A stretch of DNA of 64,000 bases, taken from contig CM075651.1 in NCBI GenBank assembly GCA_037953625.1, forward strand, positions 143,186,501 to 143,250,500. Reading direction: 5' to 3'. Origin of the DNA: Crotalaria pallida (taxonomy: Eukaryota > Streptophyta > Magnoliopsida > Fabales > Fabaceae). Both the position numbers and the translations under genes were made by a program. Every line of letters starts with the position of its first letter. Position 1 is the stretch's first letter. Under the pieces are notes generated by a model that saw nothing but the letters and a program-made list of their open reading frames with translations, made no database searches and was not told the origin of the DNA. Below, in pieces: positions 1-8,631 of the stretch.

Positions 1-2433
1 TTTCCGAGGCAACAAATTCGTTTGCATGACATACGAAGGGAGAGCATTCAAAACAGATTGACTAAGAGTCAATCTCCCCGCTAGAGAGAGTGTTCTTGCT
101 TTCCAAGAATTGAGACGTTGATTTGCTTTTTGGATAACATAATTATAAGTTCTATTGGACACCCATTTATGAAGAAGAGGAATTCCCAAGTATTTCCCAA
201 GGTCATCTGTCCTTTGGAACCCGGAAGCATCACAAATCTCTTGCCTGACATTACCATTAACATTTCTAGAAAAGAAAATTTTCGTCTTGTCCCTGTTAAC
301 TCTACTTCCTAAACTTTCACAGAAAAGATCCAAGCAGGTAGTAACACAGTCAATCTGGTCAAGCCCAACCTCAGCGAACAAAATAAGATCATCCGCAAAG
401 GCCAAATGAGAAATCAAGGGTCCATCCCTAGAAAGTTTAATAGGTTTCCAAAATTTGTGATTAACAGCCACCTGAATTAGTTGAGACAATCTTTCCATAC
501 AAAGCACAAAGAGATAAGGGGAAATAGGGTCACCTTGTCTAACACCATTCAAAGGAATAATAGGATCGAGGACCTCACCATTCCATAGGAGATTCATTGA
601 AGCGGAGGAGACACAATGATAAATAAGATTTACAAGATTCTCTGGCAAACCCACATCTTTCAAAGTATCCACCACAAAATCCCACTTAAGCCTATCATAG
701 GCTTTTTCAAGATCAATTTTGATGGCCATAAAACCTTTTCTACCTTTCATAGAGCGCATACTATGGATAACCTCTTGAGCAACAATAATATTATCACTGC
801 CATGTCTACCTGGAACAAAGCTGCACTGATTTGGGCCAATGATATGGTCCATAATACTCCTAAGCCTGGAAGCTATGACTTTAGTAACCACTTTGTAAGA
901 GACATTGCAAAGGCTAATGGGACGAAATTGTTTAATAGATTCCGGCACATCAACCTTTGGAATGAGAGTGATAAGAGTGTCATTAATATCTTTAACCATA
1001 CTGGGATGACGAAAAATATCCTTAATAAGGTCACAGAGAGCAGGACCAACCACATCCCATTGAGATTGGTAAAAAATAGCCTGAAAACCATCTTTACCTG
1101 GGGCTTTTAAACCCCCCATAGCGAAGACAGCTTTTTTAATCTCCTCATCACAAATATGTTTCGACAGAAGGGCAAGATGATCATTACGAAGAGCTGGGAA
1201 GGCACCGTGTAAGCAGAACTCGACATAAGGACTGTCATTGGCATAAATCGAATGGAAATAAGAATTCGCCATGATCTCCAATTGATCACTGTCCGTAACC
1301 CAATCACCATTATCATTTTTGAGACTAACAATTTTATTCTTCTTACGCCTCACCATAGCAGTACCATGAAAATACTTAGTATTGCGGTCTCCATAGGCAA
1401 GCCATTTGCATCTAGACTTTTGGAACCATAAGACTTCTTCCTCAATAATCACTCGTTCATACTCCTCCCAGAGACGAGTTTGAAGATTCTCCAGATAGTC
1501 ATTATTCCCATAAGACAGATTTCTTGCAATGCCATTAAGACGACGGAGAAGCTCTTTCTTTTTCTTAAAGATGTTACCAAAGACATTCACATTCCACTTT
1601 TTCAAGCCTTCCTTAGTAGACAAAATCCTCTCATTCCACTGATTTTTAGAGTCCCAAAGAGAGGCAATAACATTAGTAAAGTCTTCATGAGTGAGCCAAG
1701 AAGCCATAAACCGAAAAGGACGCCTACCACGATTAGGAACGATATGATTAGAAAAGTCCAGCCATAACGGATTATGATCAGATTTCAGCGGAGCAAGGTG
1801 ATGAACAGACATATACTGAAATCTAATTCTCCAGTCCATATTCATAAGCACTCTGTCCAACCTCTTGAAAAGCCTACCTCTTTTCCAAGTAAAAGGAGAA
1901 CCAACAAAACCACCATCAACAAGATTACAATCCCTGATAGTGGCAAGAAAAGCATGAGAATCAGACACAAAGGAGCTAGAACCACCAGCACGCTCATAAT
2001 CATAAAGGATGGAGTTAAAATCCCCTAAGAGACACCAAGGACCATTAGTATCAGCAGCTAACAAGCGAATATCATCCCATAATGATCGACGAAGTTGCAT
2101 ATGAGGACTGCCATAAACAGCTGTGAGAAACCAAGGATCCTGGGAAAGATACTGCACTTTGAGGTGCACGAATTGAGCCTTGCTGGATAAGACGTCTACC
2201 TTCCAATGACTGGTATCCCATAGGCACCAAATACCACCAGCCTGACCTTGCGCATCCACGACAAAATAATCATCAAAGCCAATCCTTCTGATAATCTTTT
2301 TGACCCTATCACCACTAGCATGGGTTTCAAAGAGACAAAAAAAATTAACGCTGTTCAGGCGTCTAAAATCTTTAATCAAATTAGCAAATCCTTTACAACC
2401 TGTACCTCTACAATTCCAACTTAAAATATTCAT
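1..2433 (-). CDS. LINE ORF2: APE endonuclease / reverse transcriptase (partial)
   Basis: The frame starts at the ATG at 2433-2431 and I read it triplet by triplet to position 1 without a stop: 811 codons, C-terminus outside the window. The N-terminal third is an apurinic-type endonuclease that nicks target DNA: SWNCRG at residues 5-10, a glutamate at 36, GDFNS at 137-141 and SDHNPL at 218-223. The rest is a non-LTR reverse transcriptase for target-primed reverse transcription: FRPISLCN at 503-510, a GVRQGDPISPYLF block, and the catalytic FADD at 679-682 followed by the thumb region. An RNase H or zinc-knuckle tail, if present, lies off the edge. The start is fixed by its overlap with the ORF1 stop codon. 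Shorter frames on either strand here are shadows of it. Confidence 0.93.
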   Translation of the reverse strand, partial: MNILSWNCRGTGCKGFANLIKDFRRLNSVNFFCLFETHASGDRVKKIIRRIGFDDYFVVDAQGQAGGIWCLWDTSHWKVDVLSSKAQFVHLKVQYLSQDPWFLTAVYGSPHMQLRRSLWDDIRLLAADTNGPWCLLGDFNSILYDYERAGGSSSFVSDSHAFLATIRDCNLVDGGFVGSPFTWKRGRLFKRLDRVLMNMDWRIRFQYMSVHHLAPLKSDHNPLWLDFSNHIVPNRGRRPFRFMASWLTHEDFTNVIASLWDSKNQWNERILSTKEGLKKWNVNVFGNIFKKKKELLRRLNGIARNLSYGNNDYLENLQTRLWEEYERVIIEEEVLWFQKSRCKWLAYGDRNTKYFHGTAMVRRKKNKIVSLKNDNGDWVTDSDQLEIMANSYFHSIYANDSPYVEFCLHGAFPALRNDHLALLSKHICDEEIKKAVFAMGGLKAPGKDGFQAIFYQSQWDVVGPALCDLIKDIFRHPSMVKDINDTLITLIPKVDVPESIKQFRPISLCNVSYKVVTKVIASRLRSIMDHIIGPNQCSFVPGRHGSDNIIVAQEVIHSMRSMKGRKGFMAIKIDLEKAYDRLKWDFVVDTLKDVGLPENLVNLIYHCVSSASMNLLWNGEVLDPIIPLNGVRQGDPISPYLFVLCMERLSQLIQVAVNHKFWKPIKLSRDGPLISHLAFADDLILFAEVGLDQIDCVTTCLDLFCESLGSRVNRDKTKIFFSRNVNGNVRQEICDASGFQRTDDLGKYLGIPLLHKWVSNRTYNYVIQKANQRLNSWKARTLSLAGRLTLSQSVLNALPSYVMQTNLLPRK
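2430..2433 (-). promoter_or_regulatory. ATGA stop-start overlap between LINE ORF1 and ORF2
   Basis: On the minus strand the ORF1 stop TGA (2432-2430) and the ORF2 start ATG (2433-2431) share two bases. Seen directly. This arrangement suits coupled termination-reinitiation, which is inference here. Confidence 0.8.
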
Positions 2434-4400
2434 AAGGACAGTTGGTTGAGTTGGTTCTGAGAACCTGCAGACCCAGAGGTAGAACCCTCATGCACCAAAT
2501 TACCATTCATCAAAGATGAAGTACCAAGTTCCATAGAGCTATCACACAAAGCAGCATTCGTAGTTAAATCAGGAGGTTTATTTTCCTTATTGAAAACCTC
2601 TTGTTTGAAAATTAGATCATGCGCCTCTTTACTGGGTAAATAAACACAAGTCCCAACTTTAGAAATAAAATCCCCACCAGCCTGCTCCATATACTTCATT
2701 CGAGATAGAATATCTTTCTCAGTTTGAGTAAAATTTTTCCTAGAAGTAGTATTACCTGAGAAAGCATCCTCTTTATTTCCAAGATGGACAGGAGATGAAG
2801 TTGGGCCTCTCCCCACCATTTGATTCACAAAGTCACGTCCACTTCTATCTTTAGTTTGGCCCACATTAGTTTTAGGCCCACGAACTTGTTGGTTTTTTCC
2901 ACCAGCATGGTTTCTTATTTTGATCTCCTTGATATTCGCTGCCTTCTCCCTCATGGGATTCTTCTCCTTATTAGAATCAGGAATCTTTTCCATAACTGCC
3001 TCATGCAACGTGCCATCATGAGAGATATTCTCTTCATTTATATTACCCTCCTCGTCCTCAATCAGGGCCACAAACCGGGAACCAGAGCCCGCCACCATAG
3101 AGTGATTCTTTCTCCCTATAGTATCCATTCTAGAAGTCCCACCTCTTTGACCAAGTCTCTCCTTATTTTTCGGGAATTTTTTAACAAGCATCCATGGTCC
3201 AAAAGGATTCTCCACTGTATCTGCTGTTACCTTATTGATATTAGATGCCAAATTCGTTATCCTTTTATTCTCATGCATAACATCAGGAGTTTCCATATTA
3301 GCAAGGCCAACGCCATTGCCACCAACCACCGTGCCTTCCCCACTGCTTGAATCAACCACCGTACCTTCTTTAGAACCTGCCACATCCACCGTGACCTTAG
3401 TCTCGACCTCCACAGGAATCACACCCTGCTCGACATTAATAGTACCATTCTCCTTAGACACCACAACGTCAGGACACGCATCAGCACGATGACCATACAT
3501 ACCACAGTTGAAGCAAATCATGTGCAGACCTTCATATTCCAGATTGACTTTAATGCCTAACACATTTACCATTGGAACAAGCTTCTTCATAAGATCAATC
3601 TCAACGCAGATACGTGAGAATTTCCCTTTCGAATGGATAGAGGTTAGGTGATCAACTTTAAGCATAGTACCAAGCTTCCTTCCAACCCGTCCAAGGAAGG
3701 TGGTGTTGTATAACTCAATAGGAAGATTAGGAATTCTCACCCATACAGCAATCTTCCTAATTGAACTCTCCCCTTCTAAAAAGAAAGGCCTCCACCGTTG
3801 AACAATAAGGTAATGGTCTGCTACCTTCCACGGGCCTTCGTACAACGCATGTAAATAATCCTCTTCAGCTGAGAATGAGACCAGAAGGTAATCTCTAGGC
3901 ATTTCAATGATTTTAGCAGTTCCATTACGAACCCAGTCACGGTTAATTTTATTTTCAATAATGCGAGGATTCACTCTCTTTCCAAGAACCTTCACCATAA
4001 GTGAACTTCTCCATGGCTTGCACCAGCTATCAAATTCCTCCTTCGTGACAGTGATCTCAGGGCACGGATCAAACGGAAGAGATCCAGTTTGTTCCTCACT
4101 TTCTTTATACCATTTGTTCTCAGGCATCTCCTCATCATCATCACTAGGAATCCTCATCATATTGTCATCCATTGAACGCAGGAGAGAGTCCTTATACGAG
4201 GTTGGAGATGCACCAGGCTTAACCCCTTCATCCGCCTTTGCCTGGCTCTTGTCATCATTGCTACAATCATCTGTTTTGACTTTTTTAATACTTCGGGCTT
4301 TCAGATCATCTTCTTGGGTGGAAGTCTCCTCCCTTACTCTCTCAATTTTCTCACTTTTCTCACTTGGACTCACAAACCCTAGCATAGGATTCATGTCCAT
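2430..4400 (-). CDS. LINE ORF1: DUF4283 / CCHC zinc-knuckle protein
   Basis: A 656-residue protein. The first 100 residues are acidic and low in complexity. A DUF4283-like domain follows (about residues 100-240, with the conserved LLVSFSAEEDYLHAL and GPWKVADHYLIVQRW blocks). A single CX2CX4HX4C zinc knuckle has its cysteines and histidine at 296, 299, 304 and 309. The C-terminal half is long, polar and probably disordered. In plant LINEs this protein is the RNA-binding ORF1 product that coats the element RNA. It is uninterrupted and sits directly upstream of ORF2, sharing four bases with it. The DUF4283 assignment is by motif recognition only. Confidence 0.88.
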   Translation of the reverse strand: MDMNPMLGFVSPSEKSEKIERVREETSTQEDDLKARSIKKVKTDDCSNDDKSQAKADEGVKPGASPTSYKDSLLRSMDDNMMRIPSDDDEEMPENKWYKESEEQTGSLPFDPCPEITVTKEEFDSWCKPWRSSLMVKVLGKRVNPRIIENKINRDWVRNGTAKIIEMPRDYLLVSFSAEEDYLHALYEGPWKVADHYLIVQRWRPFFLEGESSIRKIAVWVRIPNLPIELYNTTFLGRVGRKLGTMLKVDHLTSIHSKGKFSRICVEIDLMKKLVPMVNVLGIKVNLEYEGLHMICFNCGMYGHRADACPDVVVSKENGTINVEQGVIPVEVETKVTVDVAGSKEGTVVDSSSGEGTVVGGNGVGLANMETPDVMHENKRITNLASNINKVTADTVENPFGPWMLVKKFPKNKERLGQRGGTSRMDTIGRKNHSMVAGSGSRFVALIEDEEGNINEENISHDGTLHEAVMEKIPDSNKEKNPMREKAANIKEIKIRNHAGGKNQQVRGPKTNVGQTKDRSGRDFVNQMVGRGPTSSPVHLGNKEDAFSGNTTSRKNFTQTEKDILSRMKYMEQAGGDFISKVGTCVYLPSKEAHDLIFKQEVFNKENKPPDLTTNAALCDSSMELGTSSLMNGNLVHEGSTSGSAGSQNQLNQLSL

Positions 4401-4708
4401 AAAATTGATTATATTCTCTCATCTATCATTATTTAAATGACTTCTCACTATGTGCTATATATGATTGTTTATTTTGATTTTTTTCTTTGCTATATGATAA
4501 TGTTACTTATAAAACAGTGATTTACTCCCTGTTTCTCTTATATTTGTTAGGTATCGAAAGTGTCTTCACACTTCTCGCAACCTAGAAGAATCATACTCTC
4601 TCTAAATAAGGAGAATGAGCTTATACACTTAGTATACAAGAGATGAAGTTTATTTTGAAAATGTGAAACCATTGACTTTGGACTTCTATATATATATATA
4701 TATATAAA
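4401..4708. other. AT-rich DNA upstream of the LINE frames
   Basis: No coding frame or RNA gene seen. It probably includes the LINE 5' UTR and its right junction. It ends in a (TA)n run at about 4686-4706 that borders the next element. Confidence 0.5.
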
Positions 4709-5778
4709 AGGAGAGATCGGTTTACACCAATATAATTTGACTTAAGTTACACTTGATCTCAATCGTTGATTTTACTTTCATCTAATGGTTTAAAATGTAG
4801 AATTTATTGCTCTTCTATTTTTTCTCCTTTTCACTTAATTTTTTTTTTTGTATTTTCTTTCTCTCTCTCACTATTATCTTTTTTTTATCACTTAAAAAAA
4901 ATCTTTTGCATTTGAAAAATGATTTTCTTTTGCATTTGAAAAATGATCTTTTGTTTTTTTTATCACTAAAAAAAATCTTTTGCATTTGAAAAATGATCTT
5001 TGAAAGTTCCAAAAAAAAAATCTTTGAAAATTGAATTTGAAAAATAACATAAAGACCAGTGGAGAAAATTGCACCATCTACAAGTCTACTGTTTCACCGT
5101 TAAGAATCATTTTGCAACATCTCTAAAAAAAATTGCAACACGGAGACAGCACAGAGAGAACAAGTTTTCAACTAATGTTTACTTATTGTTGAACAAGTTA
5201 TTAAGATCACTTTTCAGATTGAATTTATAACATAATTTGGGTCAATCTTTTTCATTTGAAAAAAAAAATTACTACCACTGTCATTTGCATAATGAAAAAA
5301 AGACAAATTTTAAGTATTTTGAGTTATGGTTTTATTTTTCAGATCTTTCTCCAATGATTTTATTTATACATGTTCACATATGTAGCATTAACTGAAACAT
5401 TAGCATAGGAATTTTATTTATTTTTTTTAAATTAGACTATAATTGGTATGTGCCCACTAACTTATTACACGGTATATGATAAAAAAAATTGGCTGCACTT
5501 TTGAGAGTTAGTTCATGATTTAATGCACGAATGATATAGTGAGTGAGTATGAGGGAGAGAGATAGTGAATGAGGGGAGAGAATTTAAGAGAAAAAAAATT
5601 AAATTAAAAAGATACAGAATAAAAATATGACAAAGAGAAAGTTTAAACAAAAAAAGGAAAGGAGAAAAATTAGGGAAGACAAAATATTTAACCTAAACCA
5701 TTGAATCAATGTAAAATTGATGGTTCGGATTGAGTGTAACTTAACTCAAATTACACTGGTGTAAACCGATTCCTCCCC
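4709..5778. mobile_element. Non-autonomous element with about 90-bp terminal inverted repeats
   Basis: The left end (about 4709-4800) matches the reverse complement of the right end (about 5688-5778) with scattered mismatches. Both ends contain GGTTTACACC, TAA(G)TTACACT and an AATGGTTTA-type block. The roughly 1.07-kb interior is AT-rich with T- and A-runs and no credible coding frame; the short lysine/phenylalanine-rich frames there come from homopolymers. A target-site duplication cannot be called because (TA)n tracts border both ends. The superfamily is unresolved. Confidence 0.7.
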
Positions 5779-5797
5779 TCTCTCTCTATATATATAT

Positions 5798-6183
5798 AGG
5801 AGGGATCCGTTTACACTAAGTTAAATTACACCAATTCTTACACCGCTCATAACTCTTACACCAAGTCAAATTTAATAGAATGAACCATTGGATTGAAAGT
5901 TTCTATCTTGTAGATCGTCTATGTCAAATTTTATAAAAATCCAAAATCATTTAGTAATTATATACGTCAAAATTAACGAAATATATGTCTTAAAAATATA
6001 TGAAAATGGAGCTATTTGAATATATATTCAATGATGTTCAAATTTTCTCAAATTTGACACAAATGATCTAGATGACACATAGTTATTATTCAACTGATGG
6101 ATCAGTGAAATTCACGTTATATAAAAAGTTATGAATGGTGTAAGAGTTGGTGTAATTTAACTTGGTGTAAACGGATCCCTCCT
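5798..6183. mobile_element. MITE, 386 bp, ends AGGAGGGATCCG...CGGATCCCTCCT
   Basis: The first 65 or so bases are an almost perfect inverted copy of the last 65. Both contain GGATCCGTTTACAC and TTAAATTACACCAA. The terminal motif resembles that of the neighbouring element at 4709-5778, so the two probably belong to one family. No coding potential. Target duplication not resolved because the left flank is a TA tract. Confidence 0.8.
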
Positions 6184-6211
6184 CGTATAGATATTATGTT
6201 TTGCTGTTTTA

Positions 6212-7354
6212 TCAACATATTATAAAATAGGAGAAGTTGAGGGCATTTTTGTCATTTTCATTTTCCCTCCTTCATCTTTGCTTTTCCCTCCAAATTTGTT
6301 TGTCCGTGCATCGCACGGGAATAAATATTTATCTTAAGTTATTTTTAGTAAATTTTTATTAGTACAATTTGGATTACACATAAATATAAAAATTGCCCGC
6401 AAACATACAATTTGCATTTCGATATTATTACAATTTTCACGGGTTATCAATGATGTTTTCAAAAGAAATAATTTGAATCAAATATTGACATAAAAAATAT
6501 ATAATGCCTAAACGACCCGTCATATGATAATTAACCAACAAAAAAAAATGAATATAATGTTGTAATTTCAGAAATTCTAATACAAACAAGTCATAATATA
6601 GGCAAATTGGTATTAAACATTTAAACAGAATATCATTATGAATAATAAATTTTGGGTAAAACGGAAAAAACGGATATATAAGTATTAAAGATGAGCTATA
6701 ATTTGGTATAATGATTTAGCTTAATACAATCAAATATTTACTCAGTCATGAATTTAAATTTAAAAAAATCCAAAAATTTATACAATATGTTGCAATTTAA
6801 ATTGAGAAAAATAATGATGCGTTATTTTATACTTTAGACAATATACTTATTTACAATTATGAAGTTCTAATACAAGCAAGTAATTTGAAAGTTCGAATCT
6901 TATAAACACGAATTAATTAAAAGTGTGAAAACAGGTCTTATATTTTGGGACAGATATAATAATAATGATGATGGTGATGATATATATGGTAAAAAAAATA
7001 GCTGCATTTGGACTTGCAAAACGAATTACTAACAAAATGCATTTGGAATGATGGATTAAATAAAACAAAAATCAAAATGAGTTGGATTTTTTTAATATAA
7101 TAAATTACGTTAATTAAAATTGGAAATCGCATAGTTGATACATTATTAGTTAATTTTTATTAATGAAAAAGTTGGTAACTGAAACTAGATTCAAAGGTTA
7201 ATGTTTATGACTATTCATTTCTAAATACATGTAAATCATCTTTATAAAAAGTTCATATTAAATTATTATTTAAAAAGACATATTTCCAAAATCTATAATC
7301 AATTTTTTTAAAAAAAAAAATTAAACCCGTGCGATGCACGGGTAAAATTACTAG
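6212..7354 (+). mobile_element. Non-autonomous Helitron, 1143 bp
   Basis: It starts with TC after A (6211/6212), followed by an AT-rich stretch, and ends with CTAG before T (7354/7355), as expected for insertion between A and T without target duplication. Eight bases before CTAG lies the 17-bp hairpin CCCGTGCGATGCACGGG (7326-7342). A second copy of the palindrome, 16 bp, lies near the 5' end at 6304-6319. The AT-rich interior has no coding frame. Mobilisation would depend on a Rep-helicase such as the one encoded at 16.7-23.0 kb. Confidence 0.8.
7326..7342 (+). other. Helitron 3' hairpin
   Basis: CCCGTGC/GCACGGG stem with loop GAT, followed by an 8-base spacer and CTAG. This is the classic Helitron 3' termination signal. 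Confidence 0.85.
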
Positions 7355-7432
7355 TATGTATAAAGTATAACTGTAGCCTAAAATCAACTTTTATATGTAA
7401 TACAGTATCAACTAAATATTTTTGGAATTATA

Positions 7433-7439
7433 AATAATA

Positions 7440-7482
<43 letters not shown>
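7433..7482. repeat. (AAT)n microsatellite
   Basis: About 16 tandem AAT/ATA units, lying outside both Helitrons. Confidence 0.95.
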
Positions 7483-7593
7483 TAATAACGTTAATTGTTT
7501 CACCTATTTTTTTTCACTCTTTACCTCTACTAGTTGGAACGTGTTCTACCCACGACTCTATTTATTGCGATATTGTCACTGATTCACTAAATA

Positions 7594-7902
7594 CTCCATC
7601 CGTTTCACTTTAAGTGTCTTTTTAACATTAAAATTTTGTTTCAAAATAGTAAGTGTCTTTCTACCAAATCTAGGCAACATTTAATACTGTTTTTCCTTAT
7701 TTACCCTTACATTTAATGTTGTTTTAGTTTTGAAATTTGTAATACTAGTATTCTAGTAATGATGCATTGACAAAATAAAAATATTAAATAGGGGTGTTGT
7801 TGACAAAATACACATAAAACTTACAATAATCATCATAATCAACATTTTCTTAATCTATGTGCAAAAGTCCAAAAAAACACTTAAAATGAAACAGAATGAG
7901 TA
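7594..7902. mobile_element. Stowaway-like MITE
   Basis: TA dinucleotides flank an element that begins CTCCATCCGTTTCA and ends in the degenerate inverse TGAAACAGAATGAG. Length (309 bp), AT-rich interior and TA target duplication fit the Tc1/mariner-derived Stowaway group. Confidence 0.8.
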
Positions 7903-8043
7903 ATAACAATATGTGTATGCCAATTTTTTTTCTACTAAATGTTTTTTTCAACAATAGAAAAAAAAATAACACGATCTGTATTGGACATGTCACTTAATCA
8001 CTTTCCTATCAAAGCAATGGAACTAAAGAAACTAGTTAGCTTA

Positions 8044-8060
8044 CCCGTGCGATGCACGGG
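8044..8060 (-). other. 3' hairpin of the autonomous Helitron
   Basis: On the minus strand it reads CCCGTGCATCGCACGGG, then TAAGCTAA, then CTAG. The stem is identical to that of the small Helitron at 7326-7342; the loop is its complement (ATC instead of GAT). Confidence 0.88.
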
Positions 8061-8631
8061 GCCAAATTTTTCTCTTATGCAAAGTTTCTGCTATTTGTAA
8101 TTAAGATATTTTAATTACTATAAATATAGTTAAAATATTGGGAAGAATTGCACTTTTAATATTAACATAAATACACATTTGATATTGCTTTAAGAGCATA
8201 TTAAAAGTGACCATTAAGTATGTTACATCAAAACATAGCTACCACAGTCACATAAGGTACATAATGGTGTTGTGTCATAGTGTTGTTAGATAATTACAAC
8301 TAAAAGCCATTCAAAATTTACAATAAAAAGACAGGGATGCCATTAAGTTAAATATTTAACAACAGCATTCTCCAAAATGTACATGATGCTGCCAAAACCG
8401 AAGAGGGCTTTCCCTGTTTCCACATTACTTCATATCTGCATAGTTACTATTTACTATTAAAAGAAAAACAGAATGGATTATGGACAAATAAGCATAAAAT
8501 ATGGAAAGCTTGATAATAGAATTGTAGTTAACAAAGCAAGCAAATATTGTGATGTAGTTCAAAGAATTACCAAACCTTTTATATAATTGTGATGCAATGC
8601 AAAGAATAAGCAAACTTTTTATATTGTGACC

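Larger units (their letters stand above)
1..4400 (-). mobile_element. LINE (L1-type) retrotransposon, 3' part cut by window edge
   Basis: Two consecutive minus-strand reading frames have the standard plant LINE layout: a nucleic-acid-binding ORF1 (2430-4400), then ORF2 with endonuclease and reverse transcriptase (1-2433). The element reads right to left, so its 3' UTR and poly(A) tail lie beyond position 1. The 5' UTR runs to the right of 4400, but its end and any target-site duplication could not be fixed. Both frames are free of stops, so the copy is young or full-length as far as can be seen. Confidence 0.9.

Noticed and set aside
2820..3492. Plus-strand frames of 85-176 codons across LINE ORF1
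   Set aside because: Shadow frames of the minus-strand ORF1, which has the recognisable zinc knuckle.
4807..5077. Open frames rich in Phe, Leu and Lys on both strands
   Set aside because: They arise from T/A homopolymers and a short degenerate repeat inside the inverted-repeat element; no domain or codon bias.
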